In this document: piece after piece, positions 26,504 to 36,175 of the stretch
How the letters are laid out: each line of letters starts with the position of its first letter
Position numbering within the stretch: the first letter of the stretch is position 1
Assembly: GCA_963764565.1 (NCBI GenBank)
Contig: CAVXTD010000029.1
Location: 1-64,000, forward strand
DNA length: 64,000 nucleotides
Source of the DNA: DATBLE01 sp963764565
GTDB lineage: Bacteria; Actinomycetota; Thermoleophilia; Gaiellales; Gaiellaceae
Direction: 5' to 3'
The notes under the pieces: generated by a model
Told to the model about the DNA's origin: nothing
The model's database searches: none
What the model saw: only the letters and a program-made list of their open reading frames with translations
Position numbers and translations under genes: made by a program

Positions 26504-27181
26504 CGTCCGCCCGTCCCGTGTGCAGCGCGACGATCCCGCCGGCGAAGCGTGCGGTGCCGCGACGTCGGCGAAGCCCGGCGTCGCGCATCAGCCGGCGAGC
26601 TCGTCCGGCCCGGGGAAGCGGCGGACGCTCGCCGGCAGGTACGAGTAGGCGGCGCCGCCCTTGAGCAGCCTGCCGAGCAGCGGCACGACGCGGTCGAACC
26701 AGACGCGGTAGAACGGCGCGAGCGGGCCGCGCGGCGTGGTGATCTCGAGGATCCCGACGCGCCCGCCCGCGACGAGCACGCGGCGCAGCTCGGCCAGCGC
26801 CCGCTCGAGGTCGGCGACGTTGCGGACGCCGAAGCCGACCGTCGCCGCCTCGAACGACCCGTCCGGGAACGGCAGCGCGAGCAGGTCGCCCTCGAGCCAC
26901 TCGATCGATCGGATCTTCCGCCGGGCGCGCTCGAGCATCGCGGCGGAGAAGTCCAGACCGGTGACTCGGCCGCCCGCCCGCTCGCCGGCGACGGCGAGGT
27001 CGCCCGTGCCGCAGCAGGCGTCGAGCACGCGGTCGCCCGGCCGGACGACCGCCTGGGCCGCGATCCGCCGCCAGCGCAGGTCGAGGCCCGCCGTCATCAC
27101 GCGGTTCATCACGTCGTAGACCGGGGCGATCCGGTCGAACATCGTCCGCACCTCGTTCGCCGGCAGGGTGCCCGCGGTCAT
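26500..27181 (-). CDS. menG: Demethylmenaquinone methyltransferase
   Basis: About 226 residues, class I SAM methyltransferase of the UbiE/MenG family. Starts MTAGTLPANEVRTMFDRIAP; then VYDVMNRVMTAGLDLRWRR, the SAM-binding VLDACCGTGDLA, GLDFSAAMLERARRK, ATVGFGVRNVADLERALAEL and GRVGILEITTPRGPLAPFYR, all typical. Catalyses the last methylation of menaquinone. The ATG (27179-27181) overlaps the true ubiX stop (27178-27180); an extra base there makes the two look fused. A shift near 26580 separates the last 25 residues (GGIVALHTG). Confidence 0.88.
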
Positions 27182-27776
27182 GACTGCCCCCACCGCTCGG
27201 ATCAGCGCGTTGTCGAGCCCGAGCTGGTCGAGCGCGCGCGCGGCGACGAAGTCGACGAGGTCGTCCACGGACTCGGCGCCGTGGTAGAAGCCCGGCGCCA
27301 GGAAGAGGATCGTCGCGCCCGGCCTGCGCAGCGTGAGCATGTTCTGGAGGTGGATCGCCGAGAGCGGCGTCTCCCGCGGCATCACGACGAGCTTCCGCCC
27401 CTCCTTGAGCGCGACGCTGGCCGCGCGGTGGATCAGGTTCGACATCGCACCCGAGGCGATCGTCCCGAGCGTTCCCATCGAGCACGGGCAGATCAGATAT
27501 GCGTCGACCTTCGCCGAGCCGCTCGCGTACGGGGCGCGCCAGTCGCTCGGGTCGTAGACGGTCACCGGCCCCCGCGCGCGTGCTCGACGAAGCGCGCGAG
27601 CGTCTCGTCGCGCGAGAGCCGCGCGTTGCCGTACAGCTCGGTGGCGAGGACCTCGATCCCGGCGGTGGACGCGAGACGCCGACCTCGCAGTCCGCCTCCG
27701 TCAGCGCTTCGAGGATGCGGGCTGCGTACGGGGCGCCGGAGGCGCCGGTTACGCCGAGAAAGATGTGCATGCGCAC
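27178..27776 (-). CDS. ubiX: Flavin prenyltransferase UbiX, frameshifted
   Basis: About 198 residues, makes the prenylated FMN cofactor for UbiD. The N-terminus IFLGVTGASGAPYAARILEAL holds the FMN-binding loop; the middle has YASGSAKVDAYLICPCSMGT, IASGAMSNLIHRAASVALKE and LVVMPRETPLSAIHLQNMLT, all diagnostic. Frame shifts at about 27665 and 27575, and one near the end: removing a base gives IRRWGQS and a TGA overlapping the menG ATG. GTG at 27774-27776 or ATG at 27768-27770 may be the start. Confidence 0.88.
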
Positions 27777-27843
27777 GCAACGCTAGCGGGCAAGCGTCGC
27801 TGCGCAAGCCCGCCGGCGCGCCTGGGGCGGCGCGCAGCCTGCA

Positions 27844-28677
27844 CTACCGCTCGCCCTTCGATGCCTCGAGGAAGATCGCGATCTTCCGGAGGTTGTCCTC
27901 GCCCAGCGAGGCGAAGGACGGCATCGGCGAGCCGGGGTGACCGACCGCGGGTCCTTCAGGTGGCTTGATCTGGAAGTCGATGCCGCGGCCCTTCTTGCCC
28001 TCCTCGCTCAGGTCGGGCGCGCCGAGGTTGGACGAGCCGGTGCCGAGATAGGTGTGGCAGGTCAGGCAGCCCGACTGGGCGAACAGCTTCGCGCCCGGGC
28101 ACCGCGTTCGCCGGCAGGTTCTCCTTCTTCACCCACTCCGGCACCGCACCGAGCGTCTCGCTCGCGAGCGCCTCCTTCGCGGTCGCCCCCTTGTAGGTGA
28201 GCGTGCCCATCGCGATCACCGTCAGGATCGTGATCACGACCGCGACCGGCCGGCGGGACAGCCGCCGCTCGCGCCGCACGTCCACGAACGGCAGCGCGAG
28301 CATCAGCACCATGATGATCGTCGGGATCCCGACCGTCCCCAGGATCACCGAGTCGGGCCACTTGAAGATCCGGAGCAGGTAGAAGAGGAAGTAGAAGTAC
28401 CAGTCGGGCCGCGGCACGAAGCTCGTCGTCCCCGGGTCGGCCTGGTCGGAGTAGAGCGGGCCGAGCCAGCCGGCGCCGGTGCCCGTGTGGTCGCCCGGCG
28501 TCGTCCATTTCCAGATCACCGCCAGCGCGACGATCACGACGACGACGACGAGGCTCATCACCGTGTCGTGGAACATCGCGTACGGGTAGAACGGCTTCCC
28601 GCGCTTCTGGACGTCCTCCTTGTACCTCGCGTGCTGCGCGCGGCGCGCCTGCAGGCTCGGGCTCGGCTTGTGATCAC
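27844..28677 (-). CDS. Cytochrome b C-terminal domain fused to cytochrome c, bc complex
   Basis: About 277 residues. The first part is the cytochrome b C-terminal/subunit IV-like domain: HDTVMSLVVVVVIVALAVIW, DWYFYFLFYLLRIFKWPDSV with the PDWYF quinol-site motif, and further membrane helices. The C-terminal part, after a shift near 28100, reads GAKLFAQSGCLTCHTYLGTG, a single CXXCH haem-binding site, then PDLSEEGKKG and MPSFASLGEDNLRKIAIFLE with the axial Met. So subunit IV and a cytochrome c are one chain. GTG start (28675-28677) overlaps the cytochrome b stop; a one-base shift lies within the first codons. Confidence 0.85.
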
Positions 28678-29472
28678 GGCTCCGGCCTCGCGCGCGCGGT
28701 CGGGGAGACGAGCCCGGCCCTTGCCGGCGGGGGCGGCTCCTCCTCGACGTGCTCGGCGCCGGCCGCCTCCTTCGACCACGGCGGCGAGCGTGACGCCGAG
28801 CCGGATCACGAGGTACAGGTGCAGCCCGATCAGCGCGAAGATCGCGCCGGGCGCGACCAGCATGTGCAGCGAGTAGAAGCGGGCGAGCGTGTCGGGCCCG
28901 ATCGCCGGGCCGCCCTGGAGGATCTGCCCGAGCAGCGTGCCGACGAACGGCCCGTTCGCGGTGATGTTCATGCCGACGACGGTCGCCCAGTAGGCGGTCT
29001 GGTCGTACGGCAGCAGGTAGCCCGTGAAGCCCTCGAACATGCCGAGGATCAGCAGGATCACGCCGACGATCCAGTTCAGCTCGCGCGGGTACTTGTAGGC
29101 GCCGTACAGGAACACCCGCGCCATGTGGAAGAAGAGCAGGATGATGAAGACGCTGGCGCCCCAGCGGTGCATCCCGCGCACGAGCCAGCCGAAGTCGACG
29201 TCGTTCGTGATGTGCTGGATCGAGCTGTACGCCTCGTTCGGCGACGGCTTGTAGAACATCGCCAGGATCACGCCGGTGATCGCCTGGACGAGGAAGGCGG
29301 TCAGGGTCGCCGAGCCGAGCGTGTGCGCCCAGCCGGTGTCGCCCGGCACCTTGCGGAAGAGGAAGTACTTGATCCCGCCGACGAGGCCCGAGCGCTCCTC
29401 GAGCCAGTCGAGCGGGTAGAGGGCCATCCCCTCGATCTGCTTGCGGCGGGCGGACTTGGGCATCAGCGGCAC
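28674..29472 (-). CDS. qcrB: Cytochrome b N-terminal subunit (cytochrome b6-like)
   Basis: About 265 residues with four membrane helices. Haem-ligating His pairs are seen in RGMHRWGASVFIILLFFHMA and FYSLHMLVAPGAIFALIGLH (H-x13/14-H pattern). The quinol-binding region FEGFTGYLLPYDQTAYWAT follows the second helix. GTG start (29470-29472) directly abuts the Rieske TAG. A shift near 28790 changes the last 35 residues; the correct tail is Pro/Glu-rich and ends ARPEP before TGA. Together with the Rieske protein and the next gene it forms a quinol:cytochrome c oxidoreductase with split cytochrome b, fed by the menaquinone made by neighbouring genes. Confidence 0.9.
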
Positions 29473-30409
29473 CTAGACGCGGAGCTCCGGGATCGGCCAG
29501 AGCCAGAACTCCGGGCCGCCGACGTGCTGGCCGGGGTTGTGCAGCGGGTACTTCTTGATCCGCGCGTCCTTGCCGGTGCCCCTGACGTAGTCGACGCTGT
29601 ACGCGCTGCCGAGGATCAGCCGGCCGTTCTTGATCGAGTACGAGTAGCGGTCGAGCCCGCGGACGGGCGGGCCGGCGGTGCGGTTGCCCTCGGTGTCGTA
29701 CTGGCCGCCGTGGCAGGGGCAGCCGAAGCCGGCCGGCTGGGCGGGCGTCAGCTTCAGCAGTCTCGTTCCCCGCCTTGTCGGTGACGAGGCGCGTCGGCTT
29801 GGCGTCGACCGGGCCGTTCGGCTGCACCGGGCAGCCGAGGTGCGCGCAGCGGTTCGAGAGGATCGTGAAGCTCGGCTTGCCGCCGAGCAGGCCGTTGTAG
29901 CGGATGTACGCGGTGCGGCGCGAGACCTCGCCCGCCTTCGGGTCCTCGACGAACGTCGTGATCACGAACTTGCCCTCCGGGAAGTCCGACAGGAGGCCGA
30001 GGTCGACGTCGTGGAACTTCTGGCCCTCGAGCGCCGAGGCGACGAGCAGGCCGACGGGCGGGACGGTGACGACGCCGCCGATCAGCGCGCCGAGGCCGAG
30101 CGTCGCGCCCTCGAGGAACTTGCTGCGCGGGTAGGTCTCGCCCGCGATCGCGGCGGACTCGGACGCGGGCTTCGACGCGGCGCCGCCGCACGCGTCGGCG
30201 GCGGGGGCGGCTCGGCATGGCGCATGCCCGCCGAGAGGTCGCGCACCCAGAGGAAGCCGAAGAGCGCGGCGATCGCGCCGCCGATCGCGACACGACCAGC
30301 GGTTGACGATCAGGCCGACGAGCATGCACGCGACGCCGACGGCGAAGCCGACCGGCCAGATGGTCGGAGGCGGCAGGTGCGGCTTATCGGTGCCCTGGCT
30401 GGGCTCCAA
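29473..30409 (-). CDS. qcrA: Rieske iron-sulfur subunit of the bc complex, frameshifted
   Basis: About 310 residues. N-terminal membrane segment(s) (WPVGFAVGVACMLVGLIVNR and, after a shift, AIGGAIAALFGFLW), then a twin-arginine-free linker, YPRSKFLEGATLGLGALIGG, and the Rieske fold. The cluster ligands are CAHLGC and, after a shift near 29765, CPCHGGQYD. Frame changes also near 30300 and 30210. The start is uncertain: TTG 30407-30409 lies about 10 bases after AAGGAGG. Transfers electrons from menaquinol to cytochrome c. The stop TAG touches the cytochrome b start. Confidence 0.87.
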
Positions 30410-30502
30410 CTTCGTGACGCCTCCTTCTCGCTTTCCGACGGGATTCAAACGGTCGCTCGTGCGCCGTGTCAACGACGTATCACTTGACGCAACGCGGCCA
30501 GA

Positions 30503-31964
30503 CTATGACGCATCCGATCGGCTGGTGCTCGACAGTCCGTACTCGGCCCAGCGGGCGTCGACGAGCGATCGGATCTCGGGCTCATCTCGATCTCGGGCGG
30601 CCACTCGCGCGCGCCCTCCTCCGGGAGCTTGTGCGTGGCGTCGATGCCGAGCTTGCCGCCGACGAACTGCGTCCCGGGCGCGTGGTCGAGGTGGTCGAGC
30701 GGCCCTTCGCTGAGCAGGACGTCGCGCTTCGGGTCGACGTTCGCGCTGACGCGGAAGAAGACCTCGTCGTAGTCGTGGACGTCCACCCACTCGTCGACGA
30801 CGACCACGCACTTCGTCAGGCTGAGCAGGCCGAGACCCCAGACGGCGTGCATGATCTTCTGTGCCTGGCCGGGGAAGGTCTTGCGGATCGAGACGATCGC
30901 GCAGTTGTGGAACGCGCCGGCGACCGGCAGGTCGTAGTCGACGATCTCCGGCACGGACATCCGCACGGCCGGCAGGAAGATCCGCTCGGTCGCCTTGCCG
31001 AGCCAGGCGTCCTCGGCCGGCGGCTTGCCGACGACGATCGACGGATAGATCGCGTCGCGCCGCATCGTCATCGCCGTGACGTGGAAGACGGGAAACGGCT
31101 CGGGCGGCGAGTAGTAGCCGGTGTGGTCGCCGAACGGGCCCTCGATCCCCTCGTCGCCCGTCTCGACGTAGCCCTCGAGCACGATCTCGGCGTTGGCGGG
31201 CACCTCGAGGTCGACCGTCTTCGCCTTGACGAGCTCGACGGCTCGCCGCGCAGGAAGCCGGCGAGCATCAGCTCGTCGATGTGCTTCGGCAAGGGCGCTG
31301 ACGCCGTGTAGGCCGTCACCGGGTCGAGCCCGAGCGCGACAGCGACGTCGAGCCGGCCGTCGGCGGCGAGGTAGTCCATCCGCCCGTCCTTGTGGATCTG
31401 CCAGTGCATGAAGGTCGAGCGCCGGTCGATCTTCTGCATCCGGTACATGCCGACGTTGCGTCCGCCGGTGCGCGGGTCGTGCGTGATCACGGCCGGCAGG
31501 GTGATGAACGGCGCCGCGTCGCCCGGCCAGCAGGTCTGGATCGGGAGCGCGTCGAGGTCGACGTCGTCGCCGGTGAGCACGATCTCCTGGCAGGGGCCGC
31601 TGCGCACCGACTTCGGCCGCGAGTCGGCGATCGACTTCAGCTTCAGCAGCCCCTTCGCCTTCTCGACCAGGCCCTGGGGCGGCTGCATCTCGAGCACGTC
31701 GGCGAGCTTCTGACCGACGTCGTCGAGCCGCTCGACGCCGAAGGCGAGGCACATGCGCCGCTCGGTGCCGAACTGGTTGATCAGCAGCGGGTGCTCGATG
31801 CCCTTCGGGTGCTCGAACAGCAGCGCCGGCCCGCCGGCTTTGACGGTGCGGTCGACGATCTCGGTGATCTCGAGGTGCGGGTCGACCTCGGCGGCGACCC
31901 GGACGAGCTCGCCCTCGCGCTCGAGCAGCGCGATCCAGTCGCGGAGGTCGGCCGGCGGCGCCAC
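30503..31964 (-). CDS. ubiD: UbiD-family decarboxylase
   Basis: About 487 residues, prenyl-FMN-dependent decarboxylase. DLRDWIALLEREGELVRVAA and LLINQFGTERRMCLAFG at the N-terminus; central CWPGDAAPFITLPAVITHDP, NVGMYRMQKIDRRSTFMHWQ and KDGRMDYL; the metal/cofactor region EGPFGDHTGYYSPPEPFPVFH and the catalytic-type Glu stretch are in the second frame. The C-terminus is PEIRSLVDARWAEYGLS. Shifts at about 31240 and 30590. In futalosine-pathway organisms UbiD and UbiX are proposed to decarboxylate 1,4-dihydroxy-6-naphthoate after prenylation, matching the neighbours here. Confidence 0.87.
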
Positions 31965-31996
31965 GCGCGCAGTCTAGGACACGGCGATTTAGGACC

Positions 31997-32041
31997 TTGA
32001 TAGTCACTCGTGTTCAGACTATTATGGATATCTATGACTAT
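31997..32041 (+). promoter_or_regulatory. Sigma70-like promoter and operator of the Phd/VapC pair
   Basis: TTGATA (31997-32002), 17-base spacer, TATTAT (32020-32025): a near-consensus vegetative promoter just before the antitoxin gene, giving a transcript start close to the ATG at 32034 and thus a nearly leaderless mRNA. The inverted repeat ATAGTC-N11-GACTAT spans the -35/-10 region and another GACTAT lies at 32036, a plausible autorepressor site. Confidence 0.65.
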
Positions 32042-32324
32042 TGCTTCGATCAGCGAGACCAAGGCAAAGCTGAGCGCACTGCTCGACCTGGTCAGCGCGG
32101 GCGAGACGGTGACCATCACGGACCGGGGCAAGCCGGTGGCGCAGATCGTCCCGGCTGCGGAGACAGACGACGACGAAGGACGGTTGGCCCGGCTGGAGCG
32201 CGCGGGCCTCATCCGACGCCCGAAGCGGAAACTCGATGTGGAGGCGTTTCTGACACGACCAAAGGCCGACGTCGGCGGTGGCGTTGTGGACCTGCTGATC
32301 GAGGAACGCCGGAGCGGCCGATGA
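32034..32324 (+). CDS. Phd/YefM-type antitoxin
   Basis: 96 residues from ATG 32034 (MTIASISETKAKLSALLDLV). The N-terminal Phd/YefM DNA-binding fold is clear: I.ETKAKLSALLDLVSAGETV followed by TITDRGKPVAQIVPA. The acidic/charged C-terminus (RPKRKLDVEAFLTRPKADVG, VVDLLIEERR) would wrap and block the toxin. The TGA overlaps the VapC ATG as ATGA, the usual coupled arrangement. Likely autoregulates its promoter through the inverted repeat upstream. Confidence 0.85.
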   Translation: MTIASISETKAKLSALLDLVSAGETVTITDRGKPVAQIVPAAETDDDEGRLARLERAGLIRRPKRKLDVEAFLTRPKADVGGGVVDLLIEERRSGR

Positions 32325-32731
32325 GGTTCTGGGACAGCTCCGCGCTCGTCCCGCTCGTCACTCGGGAGGCAACATCTTCCCACGCCGAGGAGTTGCTCGC
32401 CGGCGATCCGATGGTTGCGACCTGGTGGGCGACAGCGGTCGAGTGCGTCTCCGCGATCGTCAGGAAAGCGAGCGACCGGCTCGCGACCGAGAGCGCCGTG
32501 CATGACCTCCTGGAGTTTGCCGCGGCCTGGACCGAAGTCCCACCGAGCGAACACCTCCGCGAGCGGCGATCGGTGCGTTCGCGTCCATGACCTGCGCGCC
32601 GCCGATGCCTTCCAGCTCGCGGCCGCGATCGTCGCGTCCGAGAACCGGCCGGAGACGCTCGAATCGTCACCCTCGACGAGCGGCTCGCACAGGCTGCGCG
32701 CCGCGAGGGCTTTCGCGTGCTGCCGGCCTGA
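32321..32731 (+). CDS. VapC PIN-domain toxin, two frameshifts
   Basis: About 136 residues, Mg-dependent ribonuclease toxin. The four acidic PIN residues are visible: Asp in RFWDSSALVPLV, Glu in WATAVECVSAI, Asp in DLRAADAFQLAAAIVASE, and Asp in VTLDERLAQAARREGF. The first half is in frame with the ATG at 32321; duplicated CG near 32572 and a missing base near 32664 shift the remainder. The protein ends FRVLPA, TGA 32729-32731. If the shifts are real the toxin is dead; given the many single-base errors nearby they may be artefacts. Confidence 0.8.
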
Positions 32732-32737
32732 CCCGGC

Positions 32738-35160
32738 TCAGGCCGGCGCGAGCGCGTACTCGACCGCCTCGGCGAACGAGAGCCTCGCACCCTCGGCGCG
32801 GGCCGCTCGAACTCGGCGCCGGCGACCGAGCCAGGTGCGAGGCGAACGCCTCGCGGTCGACCGCTCCCACTCCCTCCCGACTGGGCCTGCGTTCCTCCGC
32901 CTCGACCGCCCCCCAGAGCCTCCCGGCGCGAACGGCGTCGCCTCGTCCGGCGGCCTCCCAGCGAGCAATGCGAGGCAGAGCACGGATGCGGTCCGGTCGG
33001 CGAGCTGCCACTCGAGCTCGAGGGCCCTCCCGGGCCGGCGCTCGGCATCGTCGAGGTCGCCGGTCATCGAGCGAGTGTCGGCGAGCGTCGATGCTGCTTG
33101 CCGGCCTCCCACCACGTGAAGCCGACCTCCCGGGCCAGCTCGATGTTCTCCTCGATCAGCTGGCGGCCGAGCTGCGGATCGCCGCGCAGGAGCTCGATCG
33201 CGCGAGGTTCCCCGACGCCTCGCACTCGCCCACTTCTTGCCCAGCCGGCGGAAGCCGGCCAGGCTCTCCTCCAGCAACGCCCGTGCACGATCGATCTCGC
33301 CGATGCCGAGGCACGACGTGCCGAGCGCGGAAGAGCATCGTCATCTCCCCGGCCTCGTCCCCGGCCGCGCGATAGAGCTCCAGCGCCTGCCTCGGCCCGA
33401 ATCGCCCGTTCCGGAGTCGCCGGACATGTAGCGCGCCCCTCCGAGACAGCGAAGAGCCCGCGCCCGACCACCGCCGGCGCATCGCGGCCGCGCGGTCGAG
33501 CAGCGCCTCGAAACGGCGCACGCCCTCGAAGGGGTTCTGCATCACCCAGAACTGCTCCAGGTCGGCGGCGATGCGAAGCCGAGCTCGGGATCGTTGTCGA
33601 GCGCCCAGTCGAGGACCGCGCGAAGGTTCTCCAGCTCGGCGCAGCACGAGCTCGTCGGGCGGGCGGCCCCGTCGGTCGCCTCCATGCAGAGGTTCGCCGA
33701 CTCGGCCAGCCGCGAGGAAGAACTCCGCATGGCGACGCGTACGCGTCGCGCGTCGGGCGAGGCTCGAGCCGCTCGACCGCGAACTCGCGGATCGTCTCGA
33801 GCATCCAGAAGCGGTCGTCCGTCCGGCGGAGGAGGCTCTTCTCGACGAGCGACTGGATCGTGTCGAGGTCGGCGTCGCAGACCGCCTCGGCGGCCTCGAG
33901 CGTGCAGCCGCCCGCGAAGACGCCGAGCCGCGCGAAGAGCTCGCTGCTCCTCGGGCGAGAGCAGGTCGTGTGACCACTCGATCGTCGCGCGCAGCGTCTG
34001 CTGCCGGTCGTCGGCGTCGCGGCCGCCCTTGAAGGTCGAGCCGCTCGCCGAGCCGGTCGAGGATCTGCTCGGGGGTGAGCGCCTTCGTGCGCGCGGCGGC
34101 GAGCTCGAGCGCGAGCGGCATGTTGTCGAGGCGGCGGCAGAGCTCCTCGACCGCCGGACTCGCGGCAAGTCCGGAGCGCAGGCAGAAGAGCTCGACCGCG
34201 TCCGGGTCGGCGAGCGGCAGCACCGCGTACTCGACCTCGCCGCGGACGCGGAGCAGCTCGCGGGAGGTGACGAGCAGAGGTTCGGGCAGGCCTCGACAGC
34301 CGGCGAGCCGGCGCGCGTCGACACCTGCTCGAGGTTGTCGAGCAGCAGCAGCAGCTCCCGCTCGCCGATGTGCGCGGCCAGGTCGCCCTGCGCGCCGAGC
34401 GTCTGCGCGACCGTCGGGACGACCGCGCTCGCGTCGTGGACGGTCGCGAGGCCGACCCAGAAGACGCCGTCCGGAACTCGCGGACGAGCTCCGACGCCGC
34501 CTCGATCGCCAGGCGCGTCTTCCCCGAGCCGCCCGGGCCGGTCAGCGTCACAGCCGCGCGCCGTCGCGGAGCAGCGCCGCGACCTCGGTCGACCTCGCGC
34601 TCGCGCCCGACGAAGCTCGACGCCGGCCGCGGCAGGTTCGTGTTCGAGATCGTCTTCAGCGGCGGGAACGGCTCGTCGCCGAGCTGGAAGATCCAGACCG
34701 GCTCGTCGAAGTCCTTCAGCCGGTGCTCGCCCAGATCGTGCACGCCGCCGTCGACGCAGCTCCGCGCGTCGCCTGCGAGAGCAGCACCTGCCCGCCGTGC
34801 CCGGACGCGGCGATCCGCGCGCCCGAGATTGACGTCCTCGCCGACGTAGCCCTCGTCCGTCAGGTGCGGCGTCCCCGTGTGCAGCCCATCCGCACCCGGA
34901 CCGGTCCCGCTGCGAGCGCCGCCTGCGCCTCGACCGCCGCCGCGACCGCACCCGCCGCGCTCGCGAACGCGACGAAGAACGCGTCACCCTGCGTGTCCAC
35001 CTCCACCCCGCCGTGCGCGCGCGAACGCCTCGCGCACCACCCGCCGGTGCTCCGCCAGCGCATCCGCATAGCCCGTCCGGCCCAGCTCGTGCAGCAGCCG
35101 CGTCGATCCCTCGATGTCCGTGAACAGGAGCGTGACGGTGCCGGCCGGCAGGACGCGCAT
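32738..35160 (-). CDS. Class III nucleotide cyclase fused to NB-ARC ATPase and TPR region, heavily frameshifted
   Basis: About 800 residues if repaired. N-terminal cyclase domain: GTVTLLFTDIEGSTRLLHEL, VDTQGDAFFVAFASAAGAV, VRVRMG, and EGYVGEDVNLGARIAASGHG, which keeps the Asn and Arg of the catalytic N...R pair. Then HRLKDFDEPVWIFQLG, PRPASSFVGRE, Walker A LTGPGGSGKTRLA, Walker B LLLLLDNLEQV, LDNMPLALELAAART, and after that LVEKSLLRRTDDRFWMLETI leading into a TPR-like tail ending EYALAPA. This is the AfsR-like STAND layout with a cyclase instead of a DNA-binding domain. Ten or more frame changes occur; each fragment is clean. Could be a decaying gene or bad sequence. Confidence 0.75.
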
Positions 35161-35169
35161 CGCGCAATC

Positions 35170-36045
35170 ATGCGTCCGGTGCGCGTCTATGTCACGGGGT
35201 CGAGCGGGTTCATCGGCGGGCACGTCGCCCGCGAGCTCCGCGAGCGCGGCGACGACGTCCGCGACGGCTGGGTCGACGTCCTCGATGCCGAGCGTCTGCG
35301 CCGCGCAGTCGCCGGGTGCGAGGCCGTCTGCCACGTCGCCGCCCTGTACAGCTTCACCGTCGCGGCCCACGAGCTGGAGCTCGTCAACGTCGCAGGGCAC
35401 GCGGAACGTGATCGAAGCCTGCCGCGCAGAAGGCGTGGGACGGCTCGTCGCCACGAGCTCGTGCGCGACCTGCGGGCCGGTGCCGGGCCGGCAGGCGACC
35501 GAGGACGACTCGCCGCCTGCGTGGGAGCTCACCGTCCCCTACAAGCGCACGAAGCTGGAGGCTGAGCGGCTCGTGCTCGCGGCCGGCGGTGTCTGCGTCA
35601 ACCCGACAACCCCGGTGGGGGACGGCGACCGTGCGCCGACGCCGACGGGAGCGATGATCCGGGGCGTTGCGACGGGCCGCTACCGCGCGTACCCGCGGAT
35701 CGGCGTCAACGTCGTCGACGTGCGCGACGTCGCCCGCGGCCACGTGCTCGCGCTCGAGCACGGCCGCCCGGCGAGCGCTACCTGCTGGGCGGGGTCGACC
35801 TGACGCTGCGCGAGCTGTTCGCCGCCGTCGCAGACCTCGCCGGGCGGCCACGCCCGCGCATCGCCGTTCCCTATGCGGCGATCCGGGCCGGCGCGGCGCT
35901 CGGGCTCGTGAACCGAAATGAGGCGATTCTGGCGCGGACGCCGGCGTACTTCTCGTCGGCGAAGGCAGAGCGGGAGCTGGGGTACCGGCCGGGCCCGGTC
36001 GAGCCGGCGCTGAGGCGGGCCGTGGACGACGCTCGGTCAGGCTGA
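35170..36045 (+). CDS. NAD-dependent epimerase/dehydratase, copy 1, two frameshifts
   Basis: About 290 residues, extended SDR protein resembling hopanoid-associated sugar epimerases. VYVTGSSGFIGGHVARELRE is the NAD-binding start; YKRTKLEAERLVLAAGGVCV holds the catalytic YXXXK. Relative to the intact paralogue at 40867 there is one extra C near 35390 and one missing base near 35768; between them the frame is shifted. Start at ATG 35170 or GTG 35179 (the latter matches copy 2), 10-18 bases from the divergent cyclase gene. The 3' two thirds are almost identical in DNA to copy 2, the 5' third much less so. Confidence 0.75.
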
Positions 36046-36175
36046 GCGGCCGGCCGCGAGGTTGCGAGCCGCGCACCCACGACGGCATCGGCTGCGCGGG
36101 CGCTCGGCGGGCTCGCGGTGACCGCGTCGAGGAAAGCCTCGCGATTGAGCGCGAAGAGGCTCGACTCGTCGGAGA
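36046..36175 (-). pseudogene. 3' fragment of the MFS/cyclic-nucleotide-binding gene (duplicated)
   Basis: On the minus strand this stretch matches the last 40 or so codons of the MFS-cNMP gene at 41725-43392: SLFALNREAFLDAVTASPPS, then ARAADAVVGARLATSRPA. DNA identity with 41735-41850 is high until about 36170, where the match ends abruptly at the odd block. It is the outer end of the 1-kb segmental duplication that includes the epimerase gene. Confidence 0.75.

Noticed and set aside
26588..27565. UbiX-MenG fusion protein
   Set aside because: Removing one base before 27181 gives the usual UbiX end (IRRWGQS, TGA) overlapping the MenG ATG.
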